From the NCBI GenBank assembly GCA_947624485.1, contig CANQKM010000004.1:124001-188000 (forward strand): a DNA stretch of 64,000 nt, written 5' to 3'. This document shows positions 52,723 to 61,364 of this stretch, piece after piece (the first letter of the stretch is position 1; every line of letters starts with the position of its first letter). The notes under the pieces are model-generated. The model was not told where the DNA came from and made no database searches. It saw only the letters and a list, made by a program, of their open reading frames with translations. Position numbers and translations under genes: made by a program. The DNA is from an uncultured Clostridia bacterium. Lineage in GTDB: Bacteria; Bacillota; Clostridia; UBA1381.

Positions 52723-53601
52723 TTAACCGAACATCTGTAAGATGAATATGTTTATCGCGCCGAATATCAGCGTTACAACCCATGTCGTCTTAAACATCGT
52801 GTCCCACTTCACTCTCGCGCTCGTGTTGTCTATGAGTACCTCGAGGAAGAACGTGAGCGCTATCACGCCGACCGTGAGCGGTATGCTCCACCACTCGGCG
52901 CAGAGCGTGAACATCGCCACAATACCGTAGAGGAACACGTTCTCATACCAGTGCGATATTTCGATTATCGCCATCATTCCGCCCGACAGCTCCGTCGTCA
53001 CGCCCTTGACCATTTCCTGGTGCGCGTGGTGCGACATCGAAATGTCGAACGGCGATTTTCTGAATTTAATCGTGAGTATGAACAGGAAGCCGATAAATAT
53101 TCCCGGGATATATACCACATTCGGTACGGGCATCGAGATTATCTCGCGTATCGTGAACGTTCCCTGTCCGAGAGCCGCCTCGGTTGCCGTGTAAAAACCG
53201 ACAGCCGTTAAAAGTATCATCGGTTCGTAGGAAAGCATCTGTATCATTTCGCGGTTCGCACCCATTACGGAGTAAGGCGAGTTTGTCGTCGTCGCCTCCA
53301 GCACGAGGAACATCGCAGCCGTCGTAAACACGAAGAATACGAGGAGTATGTTTCCTCCGGCGAAGAACATTCCGCCCGTGAACACGATGAAGATTATGAA
53401 GCACCACGCGAACAGGTACTGCATGTTGTTTATGAGAAGTATCTCCTTATTCAGGAGCTTTTTTACATCATAGAACGGCTGCAATAGCGGCGGTCCTATT
53501 CTGCCCTGCATACGGGCTGTAAGCTTTCTGTCAAGTCCCGCGAGCAGTCCGCCTACGAGCGGCGCAAGCAGCACATAACCCAAAACAAGTAATAGTCTCA
53601 T
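52723..53601 (-). CDS. echB: Ech-type hydrogenase membrane subunit (NuoH-like)
   Basis: 292 residues from the ATG at 53601 (GCGGAGG upstream; the open frame to 53691 runs into echA). NuoH/EchB family: about eight transmembrane helices, the loop LDRKLTARMQGRIGPPLLQP near the N-terminus, and RKSPFDISMSHHAHQEMVKG, which connects to the hydrophilic arm. It anchors the hydrogenase and couples to ion translocation. The start codon overlaps the echA stop (TGATG), so translation is coupled. Confidence 0.94.
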   Translation of the reverse strand: MRLLLVLGYVLLAPLVGGLLAGLDRKLTARMQGRIGPPLLQPFYDVKKLLNKEILLINNMQYLFAWCFIIFIVFTGGMFFAGGNILLVFFVFTTAAMFLVLEATTTNSPYSVMGANREMIQMLSYEPMILLTAVGFYTATEAALGQGTFTIREIISMPVPNVVYIPGIFIGFLFILTIKFRKSPFDISMSHHAHQEMVKGVTTELSGGMMAIIEISHWYENVFLYGIVAMFTLCAEWWSIPLTVGVIALTFFLEVLIDNTSARVKWDTMFKTTWVVTLIFGAINIFILQMFG

Positions 53602-55541
53602 CACAGCAAACCACCTCCGCTCACAGCGCTTATGACAAGTCCGGCGCATACTACCATTATGCCGACCGCGACCGCCACAACCGGTTTCCATATTTTATCC
53701 TCGCCGAAGTAGTCCGTTAAGTACCAGTTGGAGAGGAAGTTGTACTTTATATGACCGAACGAATCCTCAAACGTTCTGTTGTCGCCCTGGTTGATACCGG
53801 CCATATATTCGAGGTTGGGCGTTGACTTTGTGTGCTTTACTATCACTCTCGACAGGAACGGTATCACGAATATCATAACGAGCATTACGACTACTATGAT
53901 AAGATCCTCCGGCGTAAGCACCGAAACGTGCGCCACGCGGTAAACCTGCGCTATGACCGGCTCTACCACAATCCTTGACAGGTACGGCAGCGACAGACAC
54001 AGCGCTACCATCATCAGCGCGTGTCCGATAAGCGAGAACCACTGTCCCGGCGAGGTCTTGTAATCGACCTTTGTCGAGTGCGCCTTGCAGGCGAGTATTT
54101 TCGCGAGCCACTTCGTCCAGTAGAGCATCGTCGTCGCGCTGCCGAAGGCTATGGACAGGATAAGGATTATGTTGTGCGCGTCCACAAACGCCTTAAGCGC
54201 CGCCCATTTCGATATGAGCATACCGAACGGCGCGAGGAACATTCCCGCTATACCTATCACCATGATAAACGCCAACAGCGGCAGCGACATTATAAGTCCG
54301 TGCATATCCTCTATATCGCGGCTGCCGGTCGCGTTCTCTATCGCGCCGACCGCCTGGAACATCATCGATTTCGATACCGCGTGGAATATTAAAAGCAGTA
54401 TCGCCGCCCATACGGTTTCCTCGGTCGCCACGCCCGTGCAGGCCACGATAAGTCCGAGGTTTGAAATTGTCGAGTACGCGAGTACCTTTTTGCCGTCGCT
54501 GACCGTTATCGCGAGCATACTCGCTATCAGGAACGTAAAGCCTCCGATAAGCGCGACCATCATTCCCGCCGTCGTGTTGTAAAGCGCCGGCGACAGTCTT
54601 ATAAGCAGGTAAACGCCCGCCTTTACCATTGTCGCGCTGTGCAATAGAGCCGACGTCGGCGTTGGCGCGACCATCGCTCCCAGAAGCCATTTCGAGAACG
54701 GAAGCTGTGCCGTTTTCGTGAGCGCCGCGAACGACAGGAGCAGTATCGGTATCACTATCGCGCTCTGATCGACATAATCGACAAGGTTCTGTATCGTTAT
54801 CACGTTGAGCTTCGATATCGAGTACATTACCGCTATGCCGAACGCGAGTCCGCCCAGAAGGTTCATCCACAAGGCTCTGAAGGCGTTGTTCATAGCCTCC
54901 TTCGTCCGCGTGTAGCCTATGAGCAGGAACGAGGCGACGCTCGTTACCTCCCAGAAGAAGTATATCCACATCAGGTTCGACGACGCGACAAGTCCGAACA
55001 TCGCGCCGAGGAACACAAACAGCATCGGGAAAAAGAACGTTCGTCTGTCCTTAAATTCCGTGTGGTGGTTGTGGTAATCCTTCATGTAACCCACCGCGTA
55101 TATACATATCAGCGAGCCGACAAGTCCTATAAGCAGGAACATTATAACGGTGAGCTGGTCGCTGTAGAGGTTGTTCGTCTCTATATTTACTCTGCCCGAC
55201 AGCTCGAACCATGCCATAAGTCCCGTTCCGACTACCGATAAAAACGGTGCGAAGAATTTTTTGTTTTTAATTCCGAGAATGATTATCATAATCATCATCA
55301 GAAATTCCGCGCCGAGCATTATATGGTCGATTATGTGACTTTCCTCACCCGTCCACAGGTACAAAATATGCTCGTAGCCTTCCATTTCGGTGAAGTGCCA
55401 GAAGGCAAACGCGACCGCGGCAGCCATGATAAGACCGCAGCTTGTGTAAACCACTACTTTTCTTACCGTATTGTTTTTGACGCACGCCAGAACCGCGGCT
55501 GCCAGAAACGGAAACAGTATCAGAAAAACTATGTAATCCAC
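53601..55541 (-). CDS. echA: Ech-type hydrogenase antiporter-like membrane subunit (NuoL/EchA)
   Basis: 646 residues, about 15 transmembrane helices, of the Mrp/NuoL antiporter family. Conserved charged sites in membrane segments are seen: Glu in FFWEVTSVASFLL, Lys in LTKTAQLPFSKWLLGAMVAPTPTSALLHSATM, and Lys in ISKWAALKAF. It pumps protons or sodium as ferredoxin is oxidised with H2 formation. First gene of the ech operon, with a clear promoter 44 bases upstream. The six genes echA-F are in canonical order, followed by hypFCDE. Confidence 0.94.
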   Translation of the reverse strand: MDYIVFLILFPFLAAAVLACVKNNTVRKVVVYTSCGLIMAAAVAFAFWHFTEMEGYEHILYLWTGEESHIIDHIMLGAEFLMMIMIIILGIKNKKFFAPFLSVVGTGLMAWFELSGRVNIETNNLYSDQLTVIMFLLIGLVGSLICIYAVGYMKDYHNHHTEFKDRRTFFFPMLFVFLGAMFGLVASSNLMWIYFFWEVTSVASFLLIGYTRTKEAMNNAFRALWMNLLGGLAFGIAVMYSISKLNVITIQNLVDYVDQSAIVIPILLLSFAALTKTAQLPFSKWLLGAMVAPTPTSALLHSATMVKAGVYLLIRLSPALYNTTAGMMVALIGGFTFLIASMLAITVSDGKKVLAYSTISNLGLIVACTGVATEETVWAAILLLIFHAVSKSMMFQAVGAIENATGSRDIEDMHGLIMSLPLLAFIMVIGIAGMFLAPFGMLISKWAALKAFVDAHNIILILSIAFGSATTMLYWTKWLAKILACKAHSTKVDYKTSPGQWFSLIGHALMMVALCLSLPYLSRIVVEPVIAQVYRVAHVSVLTPEDLIIVVVMLVMIFVIPFLSRVIVKHTKSTPNLEYMAGINQGDNRTFEDSFGHIKYNFLSNWYLTDYFGEDKIWKPVVAVAVGIMVVCAGLVISAVSGGGLL

Positions 55542-55584
55542 ATCCTCATCTCCTGTTCATTGTATGTATGCATATTATTCTTAT

Positions 55585-55613
55585 ATTATACCATAAAAGT
55601 CATAATTTTTCAA
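55585..55613 (-). promoter_or_regulatory. Promoter of the ech-hyp operon
   Basis: On the minus strand TTGAAA (55608-55613), a 17-bp spacer ending in TATGG, and TATAAT (55585-55590). RBS AGGAGATGAGG precedes echA. Confidence 0.85.
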
Positions 55614-55660
55614 GGTATATGCGCAATAAAATCACCGTTTTTTTGTCAGAAATTTAACGC

Positions 55661-55698
55661 AAAAAACGGCGTATGCTTTGTGACATACGTCGTTTTTT
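55661..55698 (-). terminator. Terminator of the ior-paaK-[FeFe] hydrogenase operon
   Basis: AAAAAACGGCGTATG and CATACGTCGTTTTTT pair (one G-U) around an 8-base loop just beyond the hydrogenase stop codon. A U tract follows on the minus strand, giving a clean boundary with the ech operon promoter. Confidence 0.88.
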
Positions 55699-55700
55699 CC

Positions 55701-57212
55701 TTACGGTAAATCTATTTCTTCAAGGTGTTTCGCGGGGAGCTTTGTGGTCGAGTCTCTCACGAATTTCTTAACCGCCGCCGTACCCTTCGCAATCGGTATA
55801 TTCGTACCCGCGCCTGCGACGCATCCGCCGGGACAGCCCATTCCTTCTATAAGGCAGCCGTCCTTTTTACCCGCCTTGGCGAGCATAAGCATCTTCTGAC
55901 ATTCGGAAAGTCCCTCGACGTGTTCGATATATACCTCCTCGTTGGGGTAATACTCGTTTATGCACTGCTCTATCGCGCCCGCAACGCCGCCGGCTATGCC
56001 GTAGCCTCTGCCCGCGCCCGTAGCGTCGTGAACGGGTTCCTCCTTGTCATATGTGGCAAAGTCTATACCCTTCGCGTCGAACATCGCGCTGAGTTCCTCA
56101 AATGTGATTACAAAGTCAACGTCGCTGCGCACCGTTCTGCGCGACGCTTCGAGCTTTTTCGCGGCGCACGGCCCTATGAACACGACGCGCGCGTTCGGTC
56201 TGCGCTGCTTTATCGTTCTCGCCGTCGCTACCATAGGCGTGAGCGAGTTTGAAACGGTGTCGGCGAGGTCATTCAGCGTGCGCTTCGCAATCATCGCCCA
56301 CGCGGGACAGCAGGACGTTAAAAGGAACGGAAGCTCGCCCGTCTTTACCTTTTCAACGTAGTGGTGCGCTTCGGTTATCGCGCCTATATCCGCGCCGAGC
56401 GCGACCTCGTAAACCTCCTTAAAGCCGAGGTCGAGAAGTGCGGCTTTGAGTTTCCAAAGCCTTACGTCGTCGCCGAACTGTCCGACGATAGCCGGCGCAA
56501 CCTCAGCGACAACCTCGTCGCCCTTTTTTATCGCGCGTATAAGCTGGTATATCTGCGACTTGTCGGCAATCGCGCCGAACGGGCAGCTTACCATGCACTG
56601 ACCGCACGAAACGCATTTTTCGGAATCTATCATCGCTCTGCCGCTCGCGTCCGTTCCTATGGCGTTTATGCCGCACGCCGACGCGCACGGGCGCATCTTT
56701 CGCGCGATCGCGTCGTATGGGCAGATAGCCTTGCACTTGCCGCATTTTATACATTTTTCCTTGTCTATGTACGAGCGTCCGTCAACCATCGAAATTGCGC
56801 CCTTCGGGCATACCTCCATGCACGGATGCGCGACACAGCCGCGGCAGTTGTCCGTTACCTCGTACACGTTATGCTCGCACATATCGCACGCGGACGGTAT
56901 TACCTGCATTAGCGGCGGCTCGTAGTATTTGTCGGAAATGTTACTGGCGCTCAGTCCGCTCGTAACGTGAACGGGCGCGTTTTCGGGGCGCAGCGAAAGT
57001 CCCATCGCAAGCCTTACTCGCTCGGACGCTATCGCCCTTTCGCGGTAGATGCTCTCGCGGTACTTCGGCACCTCCGTCGGCGTGATCGTATACGGTATCG
57101 CCTCGATTTTGTCGTTGATGTTGTCGATGTCGTCGGCTTCAAACGCGACCTTCGCAACCTCCTTTAAGACGTTGTGGCGTATTTGTGTAATCGGTGTTTC
57201 TATTCCTCTCAT
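55701..57212 (-). CDS. [FeFe] hydrogenase, group-B-like, ferredoxin-linked
   Basis: 503 residues. An N-terminal Cys-rich region (CDMCEHN, CRGCVAHPCMEVC) and ferredoxin-like [4Fe-4S] sites (C154/C157/C160/C164 and C200/C203/C206/C210) precede the H-cluster domain. The three H-cluster motifs are TSCCPAW (299-305), GPCAAKK (347-353) and EGMGCPGGC (456-464). The GPC rather than MPC second motif and the N-terminal layout fit group B monomeric enzymes. It is expected to oxidise reduced ferredoxin to H2, but group B physiology is poorly known. No HydE, HydF or HydG maturase gene is in the window. Last gene of the operon with iorA, iorB and paaK. Confidence 0.92.
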   Translation of the reverse strand: MRGIETPITQIRHNVLKEVAKVAFEADDIDNINDKIEAIPYTITPTEVPKYRESIYRERAIASERVRLAMGLSLRPENAPVHVTSGLSASNISDKYYEPPLMQVIPSACDMCEHNVYEVTDNCRGCVAHPCMEVCPKGAISMVDGRSYIDKEKCIKCGKCKAICPYDAIARKMRPCASACGINAIGTDASGRAMIDSEKCVSCGQCMVSCPFGAIADKSQIYQLIRAIKKGDEVVAEVAPAIVGQFGDDVRLWKLKAALLDLGFKEVYEVALGADIGAITEAHHYVEKVKTGELPFLLTSCCPAWAMIAKRTLNDLADTVSNSLTPMVATARTIKQRRPNARVVFIGPCAAKKLEASRRTVRSDVDFVITFEELSAMFDAKGIDFATYDKEEPVHDATGAGRGYGIAGGVAGAIEQCINEYYPNEEVYIEHVEGLSECQKMLMLAKAGKKDGCLIEGMGCPGGCVAGAGTNIPIAKGTAAVKKFVRDSTTKLPAKHLEEIDLP

Positions 57213-57259
57213 GCGCGCCTCCTTTTTTGCAATTCAAACAAATCTTGTATCCGTATTAT

Positions 57260-58558
57260 TTAATCGTGCAGCTTTCTGTTGTCTATTACACGCTTAGCCT
57301 TGCCTTCGCTTCTCTCTATCGACTTCGGTCTTAACAGATGTACCTTCGCTTTAATGCCGAGCATCGACTGCAGCTGCGTTTCGAGCTTGCGCTTTTCCGC
57401 GTCAACGTCGCCCGTGAATTTGGGACTGAGCTCTACATTGATGTCGAACGTGTCAGTATTGTTTACTCTGTCAACCACGATCTGATAGTTCGGCGAAACC
57501 TCGATACTGTTCCTTAAAAGTACCTCCTCTATCTGCGACGGGAATACGTTTACGCCGCGGATGATAAGCATGTCGTCGGTTCTGCCCGCGGGCTTTCTCA
57601 TGCGCACGTGCGTTCTTCCGCACTCGCACGGAGAATAGTCGAGCGTACACAAATCGCGTGTTCTGTAGCGGAGAAGCGGCTGTCCTTCCTTTGTTACGGT
57701 GCTTAAAACAAGCTCGCCGAACGATCCCTTCGGCAGTACCTCGCCCGTGTCAGGATCGATTATTTCGGGGATTATCATGTCCTCGCAGATGTGCATACCC
57801 TGCTGCATCGAACATTCGTACGAAACGCCCGGTCCCATTATCTCGGTCAGTCCGTATACGTCGTGCGCCTTTATGCCGAGCGCCTCCTCTATCTGGTGAC
57901 GCATTTCCTCAGTCCACGGCTCAGCGCCGAATATACCCGCCTTTAATTTAAGCTGGTTCTTAACGCCCATCTCCTTGACAGTTTCGCCTATGTACATCGC
58001 GTACGACGGAGTACAGCAAAGATGCGTGCTGCCAAGGTCGCAGAGAAAACGTATCTGTCTTTCCGTGTTGCCGGACGAGGTCGGAATAACCATAGCTCCG
58101 ACCTTTTCCGCGCCCTGATGCGCGCCCAAGCCGCCGGTGAAAAGTCCGTAGCCGTACGATACCTGCACGATTGAATGGTCGTCGCCGCCCGCCGCGACAA
58201 GCTGGCGCGCAAAGCCGTTTGCCCAGTCGTCAAGGTCGCGGCGCGTATAGCCCGACACTATCTGCTTGCCCGTAGTACCGGATGAGGCTTGTATTCTTAC
58301 TATCTGCTTCTTCGGCACAGCCAGAAGCTGGAACGGGTAATAGTCGCGCAGATCCTGCTTTGTCGTGAACGGCAGCTTGGATAAGTCGTCGAGCGACTTG
58401 ATGTCCTCCGGCTTCACGCCCGCGTCGTCCATACGTTCGCGGTACATCGCGACGTTTTCATAAACGCGCTTTACCTGCCACTGCAGCTGCTTCAGCTGGT
58501 GTTCCTCGATCGCCGAGCGTTCCATACACTCGATTTCGGGTTGGAAATATCTTTCCAT
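57260..58558 (-). CDS. paaK: Phenylacetate-CoA ligase
   Basis: 432 residues, an adenylate-forming enzyme. AMP-binding motif SSGTTGK (92-98), Y-G-L-T-E motif in DVYGLTEIMGPG, and LLRYRTRDL with the RTDDMLIIRGVNVFPSQIEE hinge are typical of PaaK. It makes aryl-acetyl-CoA from arylacetate, ATP and CoA. Next to iorAB it can work in either direction of aromatic amino acid metabolism: arylpyruvate oxidation to arylacetyl-CoA with ATP recovery, or reductive synthesis of aromatic amino acids from salvaged arylacetates. It follows iorB by 27 bases. Confidence 0.93.
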   Translation of the reverse strand: MERYFQPEIECMERSAIEEHQLKQLQWQVKRVYENVAMYRERMDDAGVKPEDIKSLDDLSKLPFTTKQDLRDYYPFQLLAVPKKQIVRIQASSGTTGKQIVSGYTRRDLDDWANGFARQLVAAGGDDHSIVQVSYGYGLFTGGLGAHQGAEKVGAMVIPTSSGNTERQIRFLCDLGSTHLCCTPSYAMYIGETVKEMGVKNQLKLKAGIFGAEPWTEEMRHQIEEALGIKAHDVYGLTEIMGPGVSYECSMQQGMHICEDMIIPEIIDPDTGEVLPKGSFGELVLSTVTKEGQPLLRYRTRDLCTLDYSPCECGRTHVRMRKPAGRTDDMLIIRGVNVFPSQIEEVLLRNSIEVSPNYQIVVDRVNNTDTFDINVELSPKFTGDVDAEKRKLETQLQSMLGIKAKVHLLRPKSIERSEGKAKRVIDNRKLHD

Positions 58559-58585
58559 GGTTTTTCCTCCTTGTATTATAAATTT

Positions 58586-59146
58586 TTATAAATTATATCC
58601 CAGTTCAAACGCCTTCAGGTTAAGGTCGATAAATTTTTCGGGTACGGTTTCCTTTATTGTTTCGAGCCATACGGATTTGTCAATGTCGGTGCTTTTCGCC
58701 AAAAGTCCGATAAGCACTACGTTCACAGCCTTTATGCTGCCCGCCTTTTCGGCTGCGGAAAGCGCGTCAACGGCTTGCAGATTCGCCTTTTCCGCTATCT
58801 TTTTTTCTATGTCGGCGGGGTACTCCATAGCGCCTGTTATCACCGGCATCGGGTTCATCTTCTGCGTGTTGGCAATCATTTTGCCGCCCTTTCTGAGGTA
58901 CGGCAGCGCGCGCATAGCCTCGAGCATTTCAAACGCGAGAATAATATCCGCCTCGCCCTTGCCGATTATCGGCGAGTAGACCTTATCGCCGTATTTTACG
59001 TATGTGACGACGCTGCCGCCGCGCTGGCTCATGCCGTGTACCTCGCTGACCTTTACGTCATAGCCTTCCTTTATCGCGACTCTGCCGAGGATGCGGCTCG
59101 CGAGCAGCGTGCCTTGTCCGCCGACGCCTACTATCATTATGTTCAT
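58586..59146 (-). CDS. iorB: Indolepyruvate:ferredoxin oxidoreductase beta subunit
   Basis: 186 residues, the gamma-type domain of 2-oxoacid:ferredoxin oxidoreductases. GVGGQGTLLASRILG at the N-terminus and EVHGMSQRGGSVV are family signatures. With IorA it oxidises indolepyruvate, phenylpyruvate or hydroxyphenylpyruvate to the arylacetyl-CoA with reduction of ferredoxin. It is separated from iorA by 367 bases of palindromic repeats, an unusual gap for genes of one enzyme, but it continues on the same strand into paaK. Confidence 0.94.
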   Translation of the reverse strand: MNIMIVGVGGQGTLLASRILGRVAIKEGYDVKVSEVHGMSQRGGSVVTYVKYGDKVYSPIIGKGEADIILAFEMLEAMRALPYLRKGGKMIANTQKMNPMPVITGAMEYPADIEKKIAEKANLQAVDALSAAEKAGSIKAVNVVLIGLLAKSTDIDKSVWLETIKETVPEKFIDLNLKAFELGYNL

Positions 59147-59513
59147 GTTTGTGTTTCCTTTCTTTGTATATTTGACGGTAAATTGTGATTTATCGGTGAA
59201 ATGCGGGCGACCGCAAGGGTCGCCCCTACGTGAGGCTCCCCTTGAGGGGAGCTGTCGCCGTAGGCGACTGAAAGGTGGTTTTAAAAATTCGTTGCCACCT
59301 CTCCGTCATCGCTTCGCGATGCCACCTCTCCTCGAGGAGAGGCTCACGATATGCGCCGCTCGCCGTATGGCTCCCCTATTAGGGGAGCTGTCACGAAGTG
59401 ACTGAGGGGTTTTGACGGGCGACCGCAAGGGTCGCCCCTACGGCGCGCAATTTATAAAATACGGGTGTAGGGGCGACCCTCGCGGTCGCCCGTCTTTCAC
59501 CGCTAAATCCCAA
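59147..59513. repeat. Intergenic cluster of interspersed palindromic repeats inside the ior operon
   Basis: No gene is present. A 26-bp palindromic unit, GGGCGACCGCAAGGGTCGCC plus CCTACG, occurs at 59205-59230 and 59417-59442, with an inverted copy at about 59467-59491. A second unit, GGCTCCCC..AGGGGAGCTGTC..GACTGA, occurs at about 59232-59278 and 59368-59413. A related hairpin (CTCTCCTCGAGGAGAGG) lies at about 59326-59342. The units resemble REP-type or MITE-like dispersed repeats. They would form strong hairpins in the iorA-iorB mRNA. Confidence 0.88.
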
Positions 59514-61250
59514 TTACTTCCGCTCAATCGCCCCGAACGGGCAAACATTCGTACACAGACCGCAGCCGTTACACTGGGTGGTGTCTATCTTCACGGTATC
59601 GCCCTCGACGGAGATTGCGGGGCAGCCGAGCTTCATGCACATTTTACACTTTTTGCACTTATCGTTTATCTCACAATGTCCCGAATACTTCTTCCGCATC
59701 GGCGGCAGCAGCGCGCACGGTCTTTGTGCTATTATCACCGACGGCGCTTCACGATCCGTTTCCTCTTTTACAACCTTCTCGAAATTCTTAACGTCAAACG
59801 GATCCGCGACAACAACATGCTCCACGCCGATAGACTTGCACAGCGTAATGAGATTGACCTGCTTCGTCGGCTCTTTGCGTATCGTGTAGCCTGTGGTCGG
59901 GTTGTCCTGGTGTCCGGTCATGCCGGTTATCGAGTTGTCGAGGATAATAACGGTGTTATTACCCTTGTTGTAGACTATATCGACAAGCCCCGTAATGCCC
60001 GAGTGCATAAACGTCGAGTCACCTATCACCGACACGAGCTTTTTGTTAAACTCCGCGCCTCTCGCCTTCGCCATACCGTGGGCGGCGCTTACCGACGCGC
60101 CCATACATATCGTTGTATCGACGCTCTGCAGCGGCGGAGCAGCCCCGAGAGTATAGCAGCCGATGTCGCCCGAAACGACAAGTCCGAGCTTTTTCAAAAC
60201 GTAGAACGTGCCTCTGTGCGGACATCCGGCACACATTACAGGCGGACGCACGGGCGTGGGTTCGTCTATCTCGTCAAATTCGGGCGGATCGATACCGAGT
60301 ACCGCCTTTTTTATCATTGCGGGCGTGTACTCGCCCCGGAGCGTGAACACATCCTTGCCTGTCACATTTACGCCGAGCATTTTGCAGTGTTCCTCTATGA
60401 CGGGATCAAGCTCCTCTATAACGTAAACCCTGTCGTATTTTTCCGCGAAATCCTTTATCTTCTTCTCCGGCAGCGGATAGATCACGCCGAGCTTCAAATA
60501 ATCGACCTTATCCCCGAGCGCCTCCTTCGCGTACATATATGCTATGCCCGCGCTTATTACACCGATTTTAGAGCCGTTTTCCTCGACGCTGTTAAGCTCC
60601 GTCGTTTCGGACATTTCCTTTAAGGCTTTTATCCTGTCCTCGACAACGATATGCCGCTTTATCGCGTTTCCCGGCATCATTACATACTTCGCCGGATCTT
60701 TTATGTAGTCTTTGAGCGGCTTTTCGGCGCGTTCCTCCTCCTCGACAAGGCTCTGCGAATGGCTCACGCGCGTTGACAGCCGTAAAAATACGGGCGTGTC
60801 GTACTTTTCGGAAAGCTCGTACGCCGTCTTGGTGAACGATTTACACTCGCCGCTGTCGGACGGTTCGAGCATGAGTATCTTCGCCGCCTTCGCGTAGTGG
60901 CGCGAGTCCTGCTCATTCTGCGACGAGTGCATTCCCTGGTCGTCCGCGACGCACAGCACAAGACCGCCGTTTACGCCGGTGTAGCTCGCCGTGAACACGG
61001 GATCCGCCATTACGTTAAGTCCGACGTGCTTCATGCACGACATGCTTCTCGCGCCCGCTATCGACGCGCCGAGCGCGACCTCGCAGCCGACCTTTTCGTT
61101 CGGCGCCCACTCGACGTAAATATCGTCGTATTTTACTATGTTTTCGGTTATCTCGGTACTCGGTGTGCCGGGATATGAGGAAACAACGCTCACGCCCGCT
61201 TCATACGCTCCGCGCGCGACAGCCTCGTTTCCGAGCATCAGTTTTTTCAT
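59514..61250 (-). CDS. iorA: Indolepyruvate:ferredoxin oxidoreductase alpha subunit
   Basis: 578 residues. The N-terminal pyrimidine-binding domain (GNEAVARGAYEAGVSVVSSY, YPGTPSTEI) and the thiamine-diphosphate domain (CAGCPHRG, GDSTFMHSGITGL with NSITGMTGHQDNP) are present. Two C-terminal [4Fe-4S] motifs follow, CKKCKMCMKLGCP and CNGCGLCTNVCPFGAI. It oxidises aryl pyruvates from transamination of aromatic amino acids and reduces ferredoxin. First gene of the iorA-iorB-paaK-[FeFe] hydrogenase operon, which links ferredoxin reduction directly with H2 production. RBS CGGAGG precedes ATG. Confidence 0.95.
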   Translation of the reverse strand: MKKLMLGNEAVARGAYEAGVSVVSSYPGTPSTEITENIVKYDDIYVEWAPNEKVGCEVALGASIAGARSMSCMKHVGLNVMADPVFTASYTGVNGGLVLCVADDQGMHSSQNEQDSRHYAKAAKILMLEPSDSGECKSFTKTAYELSEKYDTPVFLRLSTRVSHSQSLVEEEERAEKPLKDYIKDPAKYVMMPGNAIKRHIVVEDRIKALKEMSETTELNSVEENGSKIGVISAGIAYMYAKEALGDKVDYLKLGVIYPLPEKKIKDFAEKYDRVYVIEELDPVIEEHCKMLGVNVTGKDVFTLRGEYTPAMIKKAVLGIDPPEFDEIDEPTPVRPPVMCAGCPHRGTFYVLKKLGLVVSGDIGCYTLGAAPPLQSVDTTICMGASVSAAHGMAKARGAEFNKKLVSVIGDSTFMHSGITGLVDIVYNKGNNTVIILDNSITGMTGHQDNPTTGYTIRKEPTKQVNLITLCKSIGVEHVVVADPFDVKNFEKVVKEETDREAPSVIIAQRPCALLPPMRKKYSGHCEINDKCKKCKMCMKLGCPAISVEGDTVKIDTTQCNGCGLCTNVCPFGAIERK

Positions 61251-61289
61251 GTTTGTTCCTCCGGTTAATTGTAATATACTTTAAATTAT

Positions 61290-61318
61290 ATTTTATCAAA
61301 GATCGCATTTTTCGTCAA
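61290..61318 (-). promoter_or_regulatory. Promoter of the iorA operon
   Basis: On the minus strand TTGACG (61313-61318), a 17-bp spacer and TAAAAT (61290-61295), 39 bases before the iorA ATG. Confidence 0.75.
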
Positions 61319-61333
61319 GCATTATTAACAAAA

Positions 61334-61360
61334 AAATGGGGTAAATGTTTTACCCCATTT
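61334..61360 (-). terminator. Terminator of the obg gene
   Basis: A perfect 12-bp stem, AAATGGGGTAAA (61334-61345) and TTTACCCCATTT (61349-61360), has a 3-base loop. On the minus strand it is followed by a T run, directly after the obg stop. Confidence 0.9.
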
Positions 61361-61364
61361 GGTT

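Noticed and set aside
51786-53601. Complex I (nuo) fragment instead of a hydrogenase
   Set aside because: The large subunit keeps both nickel CxxC motifs, the gene set is the six-gene Ech type, and hyp genes follow directly.
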